NCBI GenBank assembly: GCA_037783545.1
Contig: JBBELK010000387.1
Location: 2,046,001 to 2,110,000, forward strand
Origin: Henricia sp. BOLD:AAB3569
Taxonomy: Eukaryota > Echinodermata > Asteroidea > Spinulosida > Echinasteridae
DNA length: 64,000 nucleotides
Reading direction: 5' to 3'
A program made the position numbers and the translations under genes. Shown piece by piece: positions 1 to 10,800 of the stretch; within the stretch, counting starts at the first letter, position 1; the number at the start of each line of letters is the position of its first letter. The notes under the pieces are model-generated. The model had not been told where the DNA came from, did not search any database, and saw only the letters and a program-made list of their open reading frames with translations.

Positions 1-394
1 TGGGAGTGTTTGTGTAGAAATGCGCGGCCGAACAATGGCGGCGTGTCGGGAGGGTAAACGCATGTAGCACTGCACGGCCTATTAACATTGCTGTTCTCAT
101 TAATTCAAGAACCGTGAAATATTATGTTGTTACCCTACTTCGAAAACGCACGCGCGGACGCGATTCCAGCCAGATGCCGTCTCCAGTTATATATATATAG
201 CCAAATGGTTACGCCCACCAGAGACACACACAACGCGCACGCACATTGCTTCCACAATGACTCAGCATTATTTGACTCCCAAAATGGCATATTCGCACGT
301 GTTCGAAAGGGGTCAATACCTCCTACTAGTACAATCAGCCTTGGCTGGTTAACCAAACAGCTACATGTAGTCACCTCATGCACCCGGGCCGGAC

Positions 395-655
395 TCTGTA
401 GGCCTATCACCAAGAATCTTTCATTCCACAGCATCATCCATTGCTCCACCACCGTTGAGAGTGGTGAACTCATCTCTTGGCAATGGCCAATTACCTTCGG
501 ACTGGAAGCTCTCGCAAATCACGCCTGTTTACAAAGCTGGAACTCGGGGTGACATCAAAAACTATCGCCCATATAGTAGCCCTAACTCCCGTCATCTGTA
601 AGGTCCAAGAACGAGCTAATGTAGACAACATAAAGAATCACATGACCAGCCTTTG
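395..655 (+). pseudogene. LINE reverse-transcriptase fragment, frameshifted
   Basis: One frame reads IAPPPLRVVNSSLGNGQLPS, then DWKLSQITPVYKAG and NYRP, the classic non-LTR RT core (IAPPL...G..P..WK...ITPVYK.G....NYRP). It then meets a stop. A second frame starting near 565 continues with ALTPVICKVQE, the next RT motif (SLTPVxCKxxE). A frameshift inside the motif and the truncated ends show a dead copy. Jockey or CR1-like groups fit; the clade is not determined. Confidence 0.75.
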
Positions 656-659
656 TCTA

Positions 660-1025
660 AATAATGACAGTAAACAGTCATTGACTCGCAATCATAGGTG
701 AAAACTTGGGGTTGCAGGTTCGAACCTCCCCACGGCTACGGTACCTGTGCCCTTGGACAAGGCACTCAACCACACTTGCTCCATCCTTCGGAAGGGATGT
801 AAAGCTGTTGGTCCAGTGTGTTAGGTAATGGAAACGCACTCTAAAGATCCCAGAGCATTCTTTCGTGAAGACCAAGGGGTATCATCCCCGGTGTCTCTGG
901 CCATTTCTAATTCTAATTCTTCATGGGTTTCCTCACGCTTGCGAGTGACAGTGCAATGAGCACTATTGAGGAATCCTTGGTATGAATACCAGAAAGAAAT
1001 AATAATAAATAATAATAATAAACAT
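660..1025 (+). repeat. tRNA-derived SINE with AAT-rich tail
   Basis: The head has TGACTCGCAATCATAGGTG and the box-B-like GGTTCGAACC, resembling a Ser/Leu-type tRNA with a long variable arm. The body contains GCACTCAACCACACTTGC and the tail is (AATAAT)n. Near-identical sequence occurs inverted at 2902-3273, confirming a dispersed element. Confidence 0.8.
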
Positions 1026-1523
1026 GGATTCATGAACCGCAATGCCGTGACCCCCGGTTAATCTGCTGTGTACAGCCATTCATTATCGCGTTACGGTTAC
1101 CATAATTGCGATTAATAAAAACAAAGCGTTAGACCAGCATTTTTTTCCCCACAATAATATATGCAATGTTTTTATTTGTGCACTATGGTACATAATTGTT
1201 TACAGATCACAGTGTGTTATACGAAACATCACATAGGCCTATGCATTTTAATATTTATAAATTATTTGACAAAAATACCATAAATCATATGCTTTCGCTA
1301 TAGTTAAATGGACGGTTTTCAAATTTAATTTATAACTGATACAAACTCCTTCCCTTCCAAATTCTCAGGTATAAGGGCAAAACAAACCCTAATTAACATT
1401 CATTCTCCCCGACGCAAGCTAAATAAATTACTGAAATTCTCAGAACTTTTTTTTTGTTTTTTTTGACAAGCCCGATTTTTTTTACGGACACAGCTAGAAG
1501 TGTCATTACAAATAGACTACTAT

Positions 1524-2132
1524 ACAGGGTGTCCCAGGAAAATGACACATATTTGGAAAGCTTAGTTCCTCATCTTTCATTTGATACCACTCATATGATA
1601 TGTATCATGAAGTATGTACTTGAATGAATAAAGACAATATGAAGCAGGGCTACCAAAAAGTCGTTCGCACAACGATACCTGAATTTCAAAGAAATAATCA
1701 CATTTCTAAAAAGTTCATATCCTGCCCTTTCGTATGATACCTCAGTCAGGAAAAATAAGCCAGGGATGACGGAGATATCCTGCATTTAAATATGGATTGA
1801 ATTTCCATGTTTTTTTTTAAATCATTCGTTTTTTTCACACCTGACCGATTTTCGCATAAATGGATTCGGAGATGGTCACTAATGTGCATTAAAAAAGTGC
1901 GTGTTGAAACCCCTGAAATTCAGGTATCGTTGTGCAAACGACTTTTTGGTAGCCCTGCTTCATATTGTCTTTATTCATTCATGCGTGAAGTATGTATTAT
2001 ATGAGTGGTATCAAATGAAAGATGAGGAACTATAAGCTTTCCAAATATGTGTCATTTATTATTCAAGATTGAGATTAAAGTATGATTAAACATCGATAAA
2101 TCTCGGTTCCGTTTTTTCTGGGACACCCTGTG
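1524..2132. mobile_element. Long fold-back element with GGGTGTCCCAG ends
   Basis: The ends CAGGGTGTCCCAG and CTGGGACACCCTG are inverted. The arms pair over most of the first ~200 bp, including TTTGGAAAGCTTA, CATTTGATACCACTCATA and GGCTACCAAAAAGTCGTT. No transposase frame is present. It is a non-autonomous DNA element; the superfamily is not assigned. Confidence 0.75.
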
Positions 2133-2437
2133 GTGTGATGTAAGTTACCAGGATAATTGGGTCTAAATATCCGCTGGTAATCTGCAAAAATCATAGGGGG
2201 TCCACCACACTACATTGTAAATAGAGCTGAGCCCCCACTAATTTCCGCTTGGAAATAAAACTACCCTTGGAAGAGTGATAACAATCAATGGACATACAAA
2301 CCAGCGTCCATTTTGAAAAAGTCCCATACGCTATTGCGCAAAATAGGGCTACTTTAGATTGTGCAAAATACTGTAACCCCACGATGATGGGCAATTTCTA
2401 CACTAGACCACACTCGTTCAGCTCTCAACTCCTTTTA

Positions 2438-2604
2438 ATAGACAGCCGAAGTGTGACGTGGGTTGCCATGGCAATTGACTCTAAACTAACATGGCCATCG
2501 GAAAAGTACCATTGCGAAAGCACAGGGACACGGTTCAGTGATTAGTTTAGAGCCAATTGCCTAGGCAACCAACAAAAGATGACGTATTCACTTCGGCAGT
2601 CTAT
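2438..2604. mobile_element. MITE with GACTGCCGAAGTG ends
   Basis: Terminal inverted repeats of the form AGACNGCCGAAGTG and CACTTCGGCAGTCT bound a palindrome-like element. Internally it has GGTTGCCATGGCAATTG and TCTAAACTAACATGGCC. A second copy lies at 9169-9302 and a partial one at 2813-2880. Confidence 0.7.
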
Positions 2605-2634
2605 ATAGAAAAATATGAGGGCATACAAAACAGG

Positions 2635-2746
2635 GCTGTAGTCGAGTCCATCACAAGTATTTCACAAGTCCAGAAGCAAAGGATGAACACACAAAAGAAT
2701 GCCTTTGTTGGAATTCATTAAGACCCATGAACTCGACTACAACCCC
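2635..2746. mobile_element. CACAAGTC-family element, short copy
   Basis: The ends GTAGTCGAGTCCATCACAAG and ACTCGACTACAAC are inverted. The internal part includes ACACAAAAGAATGCCTTTGT. Related copies lie near 13359-13450, 36484-36712 and 61036-62032. Confidence 0.65.
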
Positions 2747-2901
2747 TATACAAAATATTCATATTATGAGCTCGCTCATCGATTTCTGACTATTTATAGT
2801 GAGGTGCACCATTAGACTACCGAAGTGGAACGCGTTGCCATGGTAAAACTGGCTTAAAACATTCAGCTCTCAACGAAGGCGTCTGGAATATATGCAGCAC
2901 G

Positions 2902-3273
2902 ATATTATTATTATTATTATTATTATTTCTTTCTGGTATTCATACCAAGGATTCCTCAATAGTGCTCATCATGCACTGTCACTCGTAAGCGTGAGGAAAC
3001 CCATGAAGAATTAGAATTAGAAATGGCCAGAGACACCGGGGAATCCCCTTGCTCTTTACGAAAGAATGCTCTGGGATCTTTAGAGTGCGTTACCAATTAC
3101 CTAACACACTGGACCAATGGCTTTACATCCCTTCCGAAGGATGGAGCAAGTGTGCATGGTTGAGTGCCTTGCCCAAGGGCACAGGTACCGCAGCCGGATT
3201 CGAACCCGCAACCCCAAGTTTTCACCCATGATTGCGAGTCAATGGCCCTATAACCACTCGGCCACGGTACCCC
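2902..3273 (-). repeat. tRNA-derived SINE, inverted copy
   Basis: Reading the minus strand gives GTGGCCGAGTGGTTATAGGG, TCGCAATCATGGGTG and GGGTTCGAATCC, a Leu/Ser-type tRNA head. The same body as the 660-1025 copy follows, ending in an (AAT)n tail at 2902-2925. Confidence 0.82.
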
Positions 3274-3279
3274 ACATAT

Positions 3280-3360
3280 GTGACAGAGTGTACCCCTCCG
3301 GCCCCTTCCATTGTGTATCAAACATCCAAGGAATTCTTTTCAGGTTTTAGGGGAAGTTGT
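3280..3360 (+). repeat. Fragment of the 40985-41374 repeat family
   Basis: Shares CAAACATCCAAGGAATTC and a TTTTCAGGTTTTAGG end with the element around 40985-41374. Only one end is present here. Confidence 0.5.
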
Positions 3361-3364
3361 TGAA

Positions 3365-5700
3365 CAAGTATAGGCAAAAGATAGAATTAGACCATGGAGG
3401 AAGGAATCCTCCATGATTTAGACAAAGGTAAACATGCGTTAAAGTCTATGGAGTTTGTGAATACATACATGTAGGATGTGTCCGTTAACAAAAGGGAAGA
3501 GTGTGTTGAGGTAGGGGAGTCCCTTTGTCACAAATCGTGCTAGTTATAAACTTAGTAACCTTGGCAACACACAGGAAGAGCTAAAACAATTAACAATAAT
3601 TAACCCGTTTTAACAATCAGACTTTTGGATTACAATGCTGATTTTTCTATACATTTAAAATGTGTTAAATTGTACTGCAGCATTAACTAAATTGTAGTTT
3701 TGCAAAACTGAAAAAGCTATATAAAACGCCACGATAAACTCAGCAAGCTACTAAAAAGAAATGACATTTTTTCTGCTTTGTGAATGTATCACGACTATCT
3801 AAATAAAATGTAGTTTATACTACCCCCATTTCAGACAACCATGGAGGAAGGAAACACAGTTTATACGTCCATTTGTTTGTGTGTGATTCTGACCAAATTA
3901 ACATTTAATAGACCACTTATGCAGCAAAGAGAAGTAAGGCAAGGCGCCATTTTAGTGAGCAAACTAGACGCACCTCGTGCCTGATTTGGCGATTCTACGC
4001 CCAAGTCGTAGAATCGATTCCACTTTGGGAATTGGAATCGGTGAGATTTCCAACCTAATTTGCCAGACTTGGCGAGCTTTCAGCCCAATTATTGTCTTGT
4101 GGCGAGATTTTCAGCCCAATTTGCGCTATTGCGAGACTTGGCAAGCATTCGGCCGATTTCTCGGCCCGCTGCGAGATTTCCAGCCTGGTCGTTGCCAATA
4201 ATTGGGTCTATACAGTATTACTGTTTACATACATCTACTAAAACACGCTCAGTATATTTAATGTTTCTCGTGAAAAAAATGGAATCGTGACTTCTTTTTA
4301 ATTCTTGGATTCAGAGTCGACTCCGAAAAACTGCAGTCGCTCAGCCTATTAAATGTCAAACAGACACGTACACGAGACGCGTCTAGTTTGCTTACTGAAA
4401 TGGCGTCTTTTCGTACTTCACTTTATTGAACTGATTTCGCATGAGTGGTCCATAAACACGATTTCCGAATGCAAAATGTCTCGTGATGCATATTTTTTTT
4501 GTTACGGGAACACTACAATTTTGAAAAGGAATTAGTTACATTTCCAACTATTCCATTTCAACACACATTTAAAAAAAAATTAAACTATATGTACACGTAG
4601 TTATAACTTATGCATTGGGCAGTGTTGTGCAAAATAGACATATATTTAAGGCACGTGCAGTAACAGTGTTATTCTTTTGTGAAAACTATAATCAGTGACG
4701 TGGTTTACTGTGGGAAAACAGTGTTTCTGAATCAACTGTGTGGTTTACTATGGAAAACAATTGAAACATCTCATTTGAATACATTTACATACATAAACGC
4801 GGACGGTTATATAATAAGGGCTAAATGATTTACAATATTTATAAATGAACTACGACCGACAAGTGAAATAATGTTGCAAACAACAGTCGTTACAGGGAAC
4901 AAATTTCTAAAATTTGAGCAGAAAATACTTTCCTTTTTTCTTCAATTTTAAGGCTTGGAAAAATTGTGGGCGGGACTAAATACTGTTCAGAATTAGCTGC
5001 TAAGCTCAACTCTGAGCTATGCTTAGCTGAAAAGACCAATGTTTACGCCCTTGCATTGAAGAATATATATAAAAATCAAAGCAAACTTTCTGCTTAATTC
5101 CAAATTTTAGCTCAGCCACGAATACTTGACAACGGAACATTATAAGATGTATTAAATATTAATAATTCGGCTTAAAAACTTGAAATACATGTATAATACA
5201 AACTAAACTGGAAATATATTAACTTTAAAATCAACCTCATTTTAAAATCCCAGAGTTAAAAAAAAAAAGCCATATTTTTTTCCATCAATATCTGAGTAAT
5301 TTCTTACTAAAAAATGCATCGTCTTTCGGAACACCACCTTTGGAACAATAGTACCTAATGTAATGGAAGTGCCATTTTTTGCATTTTGCATGACATGTCA
5401 TCAATATTATATCGCTTCATCTTTATAGTATACAATCTTAGTTACAAATTTTATGAATTTACACGTAGCTGTTCAGAATAATTTGGTGCATTTTTTTCCC
5501 AACAGTTAAAAATGTACACCGACCAATGTATATATACACGTGAATATTAACGAACCATAATAGCTCTCTCTTAATGAATAAATGAATATTTTTGTTGCGG
5601 GTACAGTTTTGCAATTTATATTTGCATAATGACCTCGTGCATATTCATAAGGCATGCCCCTCAAAGTTTGTATCTAGTACATGCATGCCTCATGAATATG
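3365..5700. other. Intergenic sequence without recognised genes
   Basis: AT-rich DNA without a convincing coding frame. Around 3960-4215 there is a stretch with repeated GCGAGA and CAGCCCAATT words that looks like a degenerate repeat. Nothing else is supported. Confidence 0.4.
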
Positions 5701-5710
5701 CATGAGGGGG

Positions 5711-5822
5711 CAGTGGCGGATCCAGCCTCTTTAAAATACAGGAATACAATGGATTTCAGGGGGCTGCAGCCCCCGCTTTTCCTTTGTATTGCTGTATTTA
5801 AATGAGGCTGGATCGACCACAG
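5711..5822. mobile_element. Short MITE with GTGGCGGATCCAGCCTC end
   Basis: The left end GTGGCGGATCCAGCCTC is nearly inverted at the right (GAGGCTGGATCGACCAC). The centre contains GGGGGCTGCAGCCCCC. Elements with CAGTGGCGGATCCAG ends are widespread in animal genomes, often hAT-related. It lies just past the 3' end of the DCDC2-like gene and may be in its 3' UTR. Confidence 0.6.
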
Positions 5823-5941
5823 GGGGTCGGGACACACATTTCTGTTCAAGATGTGCATTGGGCTCAATATATTTTAAGTCAACTGAATTTTTTAAAATCA
5901 AACTTTAGGGTTATAATTATTTTGTGCCTGAATATCGTACC

Positions 5942-7816
5942 TCAGGTAGCAGATGCTTCAACATCAGTGCCGATGCCGTTTCCGATCGCCTTGTGACCAG
6001 ATGCTTGTCGCAAGTTTGACCGCGGTCGCGAGTCGCTCTTGCGAGGCATTTTGGGAGGAGTTGGCGTGTACTTGTGCGGCGAAGGAGTCTCCGAGTTGTC
6101 GCTCGGATTGTGAAGTGCTTGATCCTCCTCCGATTTTATCCCGGAATCGGTGTCTTTTCCGGAGTCGACTCGTTGTGGCGGAGTTCTATCTTCACCAGTC
6201 TCGTTCGGATCAGCTTCTTGCGATTTTGGATCTGTTTCCGACGGATGATTATCCAAAGTTATCGGTGAAGATTCTCTGTCGTTTTCGTTCTCTGTATCAG
6301 TTGCTTTTAGCGGGGAATTTGATTTCTCAGCAGAATCGGACTTTTCATTAAGTAAAGCGTCCTCCGATAATTTTCTCTCTTCAGGAAAGAATTCCTCATT
6401 TTCTCTGTCATCTTCTTTATCAGAATGATTTTTTTCGGGTTCCGCTTCTGACTGAGTTTTCTCAACTGCATCCTCCAAGTTTTCTCCCTCGAACTTTTTC
6501 TCAAGTAAACTGTCTTCCGATATTTCCCTCTCTTCGAGAATGAATTCCTCATTTTCTCTTTTATCTTCTGCATCAGACTTATTTTTTTCGGGTTCCGCTT
6601 CACACAAAGTCTTCTCAACTTCGTCCTCCAAGGTTTCTCCTTTGTTCGCCCCGTCTTCGGTTTGTTTTTCCTCATCATCTTTCTTGTCAACATCTTCAAC
6701 GATATCAGCATCTTTTTCTTTGTCAATTTCTTGTCCAGGATCACTTTTGTCCTGTACATCATCGTCCAAAATTTGACCCATTTCTAAGTCCATATTCTCT
6801 TCAACTTGCATTCCGTCTGAAATTGGTTTCTCATTTTGTGAGTTGTCATCTTTCACAATTTCATCTTGCTGCATGTTTTCTTCAATTTGCGTTTTCTCTG
6901 CATATAGTTCTTCATCTTGAATTGTGGTTCCGTCTTTGATCTCCGAATTTCTGTCGTCTTGTGAAGTGTTGAGGTTTTCATCGGCGGTCTGGTCACCGTT
7001 TTGCGGGAGGGGGGTGTCTTTTTCGTTCTTTATTTCTTCTTCACCCGTTTCCGCATTTGCATCTTTAGGAGTTGTGTCTTCAGAGTTGTTTATTGGTTGA
7101 GAGTCGTTGTCAGCCTCAGTGTAAGCCGGCGAGGATTTAGGATTCCCAGGGCTTGCCGATCGGGGTGGGGTACCAGCTAAGGGTGGAGACGCCGGGGGTG
7201 GGGAACCCCGGGGAGGGGAAATAGGGGGTGGGGAAGTCAGGGGAGGGGGAGTTGGGGTGCGAGAGGCTGGGAGAAAGGTGCCTGGGACTGGGGAATTCAG
7301 GGATTGAGGTGTCAGGGGTGTCGGGGAGAGAGGAGGGGAAATCGGGGGTTGGGAAGAAGGGGCTGGGGAAGTCTGGGAGGGATTTGGGACTGAGGTTATC
7401 GGGGTGGGGGAGGAGGGCGGGGTCTGGGGTGGGGTATAGGAAGGGGTATGGGGAGGGGGAGGGTCCTGGGAAGGGGTATGGGAAGGGGGAGGGTCCTGGG
7501 AAGGGGGTGGAGTTTGGGAAGGAGGTGGTTCCTGGGAAGGAGAGGCTATTTGGGAGGGGTTAGGGGGTGTTGTTTGGGAAGGGGGAGGGGTTTGAGAAAG
7601 GGGTGGATCCTCCGAAGGGGGCAGATCTTGGGAAAGGGGTGCTATTTGGGAGGGGTTTGGGGGTGGAGTCCGGGAAGGGGGGAGTTGGGGAGTTTGCAAA
7701 GGGATAGTATTTTCTTTTGGCAATGGGCTTTCTTTTTGCATAGACTCCTCGGGGGACTGAATAGGACTCGTGGCTTGCACCGAAGGCGAGCGCTCGGTGT
7801 CAAAGTTATCAAGCGG
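5942..7816 (-). CDS. DCDC2: DCDC2-like exon 9 (long proline-rich and acidic tail)
   Basis: This is a terminal exon of 624 codons plus stop, with acceptor CTTTTTACAG in phase 0. It begins PLDNFDTERSPSVQATSPIQ. It then has ~200 residues of P/S/T/Q repeats (PPPSQT, PPPSQD), then ~300 residues rich in Glu, Lys, Asp and Asn, including a 51-residue tandem duplication. It ends IGNGIGTDVEASAT. The whole frame is open for 1.9 kb. Disorder is inferred from composition. No clear poly(A) signal was seen within ~900 nt downstream. Confidence 0.85.
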   Translation of the reverse strand, partial: PLDNFDTERSPSVQATSPIQSPEESMQKESPLPKENTIPLQTPQLPPSRTPPPNPSQIAPLSQDLPPSEDPPLSQTPPPSQTTPPNPSQIASPSQEPPPSQTPPPSQDPPPSHTPSQDPPPPHTPSYTPPQTPPSSPTPITSVPNPSQTSPAPSSQPPISPPLSPTPLTPQSLNSPVPGTFLPASRTPTPPPLTSPPPISPPRGSPPPASPPLAGTPPRSASPGNPKSSPAYTEADNDSQPINNSEDTTPKDANAETGEEEIKNEKDTPLPQNGDQTADENLNTSQDDRNSEIKDGTTIQDEELYAEKTQIEENMQQDEIVKDDNSQNEKPISDGMQVEENMDLEMGQILDDDVQDKSDPGQEIDKEKDADIVEDVDKKDDEEKQTEDGANKGETLEDEVEKTLCEAEPEKNKSDAEDKRENEEFILEEREISEDSLLEKKFEGENLEDAVEKTQSEAEPEKNHSDKEDDRENEEFFPEERKLSEDALLNEKSDSAEKSNSPLKATDTENENDRESSPITLDNHPSETDPKSQEADPNETGEDRTPPQRVDSGKDTDSGIKSEEDQALHNPSDNSETPSPHKYTPTPPKMPRKSDSRPRSNLRQASGHKAIGNGIGTDVEASAT

Positions 7817-10800
7817 CTGTAAAAAGCAGACAAGAATACAAGCCGTTTTAGTCGTGGGAATAAAAATCTGAATTTAGTTAGTCAAAAAAAAGGGTTCAGA
7901 ATAGAGGCTGAAAAACAGTTAATTAAAAGATTTTCATGCAAAAAAAGAAAGGGAAAAAAAACGAAAAATGGGGGTGAAAAAGGAATTAAATTGCATAAAA
8001 CGTGAATTCTACTGTACATGTAAGTTGAAATGAAATAAAGGAAAAATGCAAATGTGCACGGCAGATTTTGATAGAGCTTCACAAATTAAGTTCCAAATGA
8101 ATCAGTGTGCTGGCACGAGGTACGGCATAATGGTTAGTTCAATTTGCAAGACACTTACCGGAAAAAATCTTTGTCATGAACGAATTTGTTTTGTTATTCT
8201 CAAATAAAGATTATTTGATTATCCAAGAAGAAGTGCACAGTTGCTTAGCAACCAAATGCATCACTGGCAGGACAATGAAATTCACAGAGCGTTGAAGGGA
8301 CGTTTGCATGTAAACAAGATCTTAATTTCTGACAAAAGAATTGATTTCAGTGTATAAGGGCCAACAAAAATGAAGCACGTACGCTCACATGAAGTATAAA
8401 ACAGAAGTGAAATGTGCAGTAATATAAGCATAGCATTTGAGGAATAAAAAAATGACATGAAAAATGGAAAAGTCTACTTTTATTTGTATGCATTGATTTC
8501 CAATGTATGCAATGTAGTTGAAATATGCTTTTTATGACACTTACATTTTGATTTGAACCCGAAACCTCCCGTTTGCCATACCAGTGCTCTACCAACTGAG
8601 CTATCCAGCCCTATGTTGATTTGAAGCCGAGACCTCTGGTTTGCCATACCAGTGCTCTACCGACTAAGCTATCCAGCCCTATGTTGATTTGAACCTGAAA
8701 CCTCTGGTTTGCCATAGCAGTGCTCTCCCACTGAGCTATCCAGCCCTGTGTTGATTTGAACCCGAGACCTCTGGTTTGCAATATTAGTGCTCTAACAACT
8801 GAGCTATCGAGCCTTGTGTTGATTTGAGCCCGAGACCTCTGGTTTGCCATACCAGTGCTCTACCAACTGAGCTATCTATCCCTATGTTGTTTTGAACCCG
8901 AGAACTCTGGTGTTTTAATTATAGCACTTTAGAATTGTTAATTTTACTTTGGACGAGGTAAACAAAATCTAGGATTAGTGTAAACTGTAGCTTTGCAGAT
9001 GCAGAAAGTTGTAGAATGTTAGCTCAAGTAAAAGCAAGAAGCAGAAGGATTTTAAATGAAATGGTTCTGTGTCTCAAATAAAAGCTCGTGAAAAAATAGT
9101 AAGCAAAAATTTAATGATGTTAGCAAACGAATTGAGGCATTTGGCACATCAGCACTTTAGTAACACACAATAGACTGCCGAAGTGTGACGTGCGTTGCCA
9201 TGGCGATTGGATCTAAACTATCATGGCCGTCGGGAAAACTACTATTGGAAAAGCACTTGGACACGGTTGAGTGATTTTTAGTATTCACTTCGGCAGTCTA
9301 TTGCAGTAGATCAGACACACGTCATGGGATTAGTTCAAGAAATGTGGTTTAAAAGAATGGAAGAAAATTTAAATGTTTTTTGTGCTACAATGTATATACA
9401 CAAATCCACCTCTGCCATAACTGTTGTGCTTCCAGTGCATAAAATGGATTCCACAGTGTAGCATTGTCGTCACTATTAACAGATACGCATTTATTTCATG
9501 TGCCTTACGCACCACAGTTATGGCAGAAATTGTGTGTCCTAATTACTGGATTCATGTACATAGACTCTTTGCACCACTGGCCATGACAGGGGGTAGGCTT
9601 TTGTATGTAAATGATGTGACAATACATGTAGATCCACAAAGCATGACACAATGAATAATTATGTGATTGTCCCTCAAAATGGCCGCCCGTGCAAAGAGTC
9701 TATATAGAAACTCACCATTATCTGTCACTAGGGACACAGGCTGGTTGTTGACACGAAAAGGGAGGGGTAAAAACAAAATGCATGCAGTTAAAAATCGACA
9801 CCATCACAACATTTTTCTTCGTTCACAAATATACATTCCCAACATGCTTAGAGGCCGTCCACATTTATCAACAAATTTTCACAGTTCTACAGAGCGTAGT
9901 ATTTTTCAAGACCCCTCCCTCCCCCGAAATACTACTTATCAACATTTTTCTGTCAGTACCATTGAAGTGTCAACATTTTACAGTGCATGTAAAGTCCTAT
10001 GCGGCCCTCGAGTACCCCCTCCCTCCCTCCCTCCCTCCCTCCCTCACCCCTTCCTACGCTTTGTAGAACCGTGAAAATGTTGACAACTTTGGACGGCATC
10101 TTAAAGTGCTCAAATGCAGATCACATACATGCAAAATGATAATGCAAGGCCCAATTTGAGATGACTGTTATAGCAGAAAATATTGCTCAGCAAATGTTCA
10201 AACTTAGTACAAATTGGCAAGGTACCAATCAAAAGTAATACAGATGGTATAGGATTTTAGCCGGTAATGTGTTTTTTTCTAAGCAATTTTTCTGTGCTCA
10301 GCAATGTTTTCTGGTAACCAGCAGTATGAAATTGGGCCCTGGTCTAAATTCAAAGTTGTTGAATTTTTATTTCTTTTTTGCATGCAAATTTTTTTATATA
10401 TAATATTACACGTTCTCAACAAGGAATACCATATCTTTAAAGGAGTACTACAAAGAAACTTGCTTACAATATTACCTGAAAACTATCAAATTTGGCAAAT
10501 GACACATTAGACAAATTTCACCCTGTTTTTTGCCTTTATATTTTGCCTATTTATCCTATCAATCTAATTACATGTAACTGAATATCAACATAAATGCCTG
10601 CATTGCATTTAGTGTAGGCCCTGACATTAAAATGAGGCCACTTATGTAGGCCAATATCCTCATGCCCTGCTGAGTTGGCCCCGATGCCCCTTCAGGATAT
10701 ACACTTTCTCAGCGAGGCCAACATGGCCAACATGCCCTATCCTAGGCCTTTACATTAACCAAGGCTAATGGCCTCATGCCCTGCTGAGTTGGCCCTGATG

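Noticed and set aside
7228..7822. Plus-strand glycine-rich frames
   Set aside because: Complement of the proline-rich part of exon 9. They have no start context, homology or continuation.
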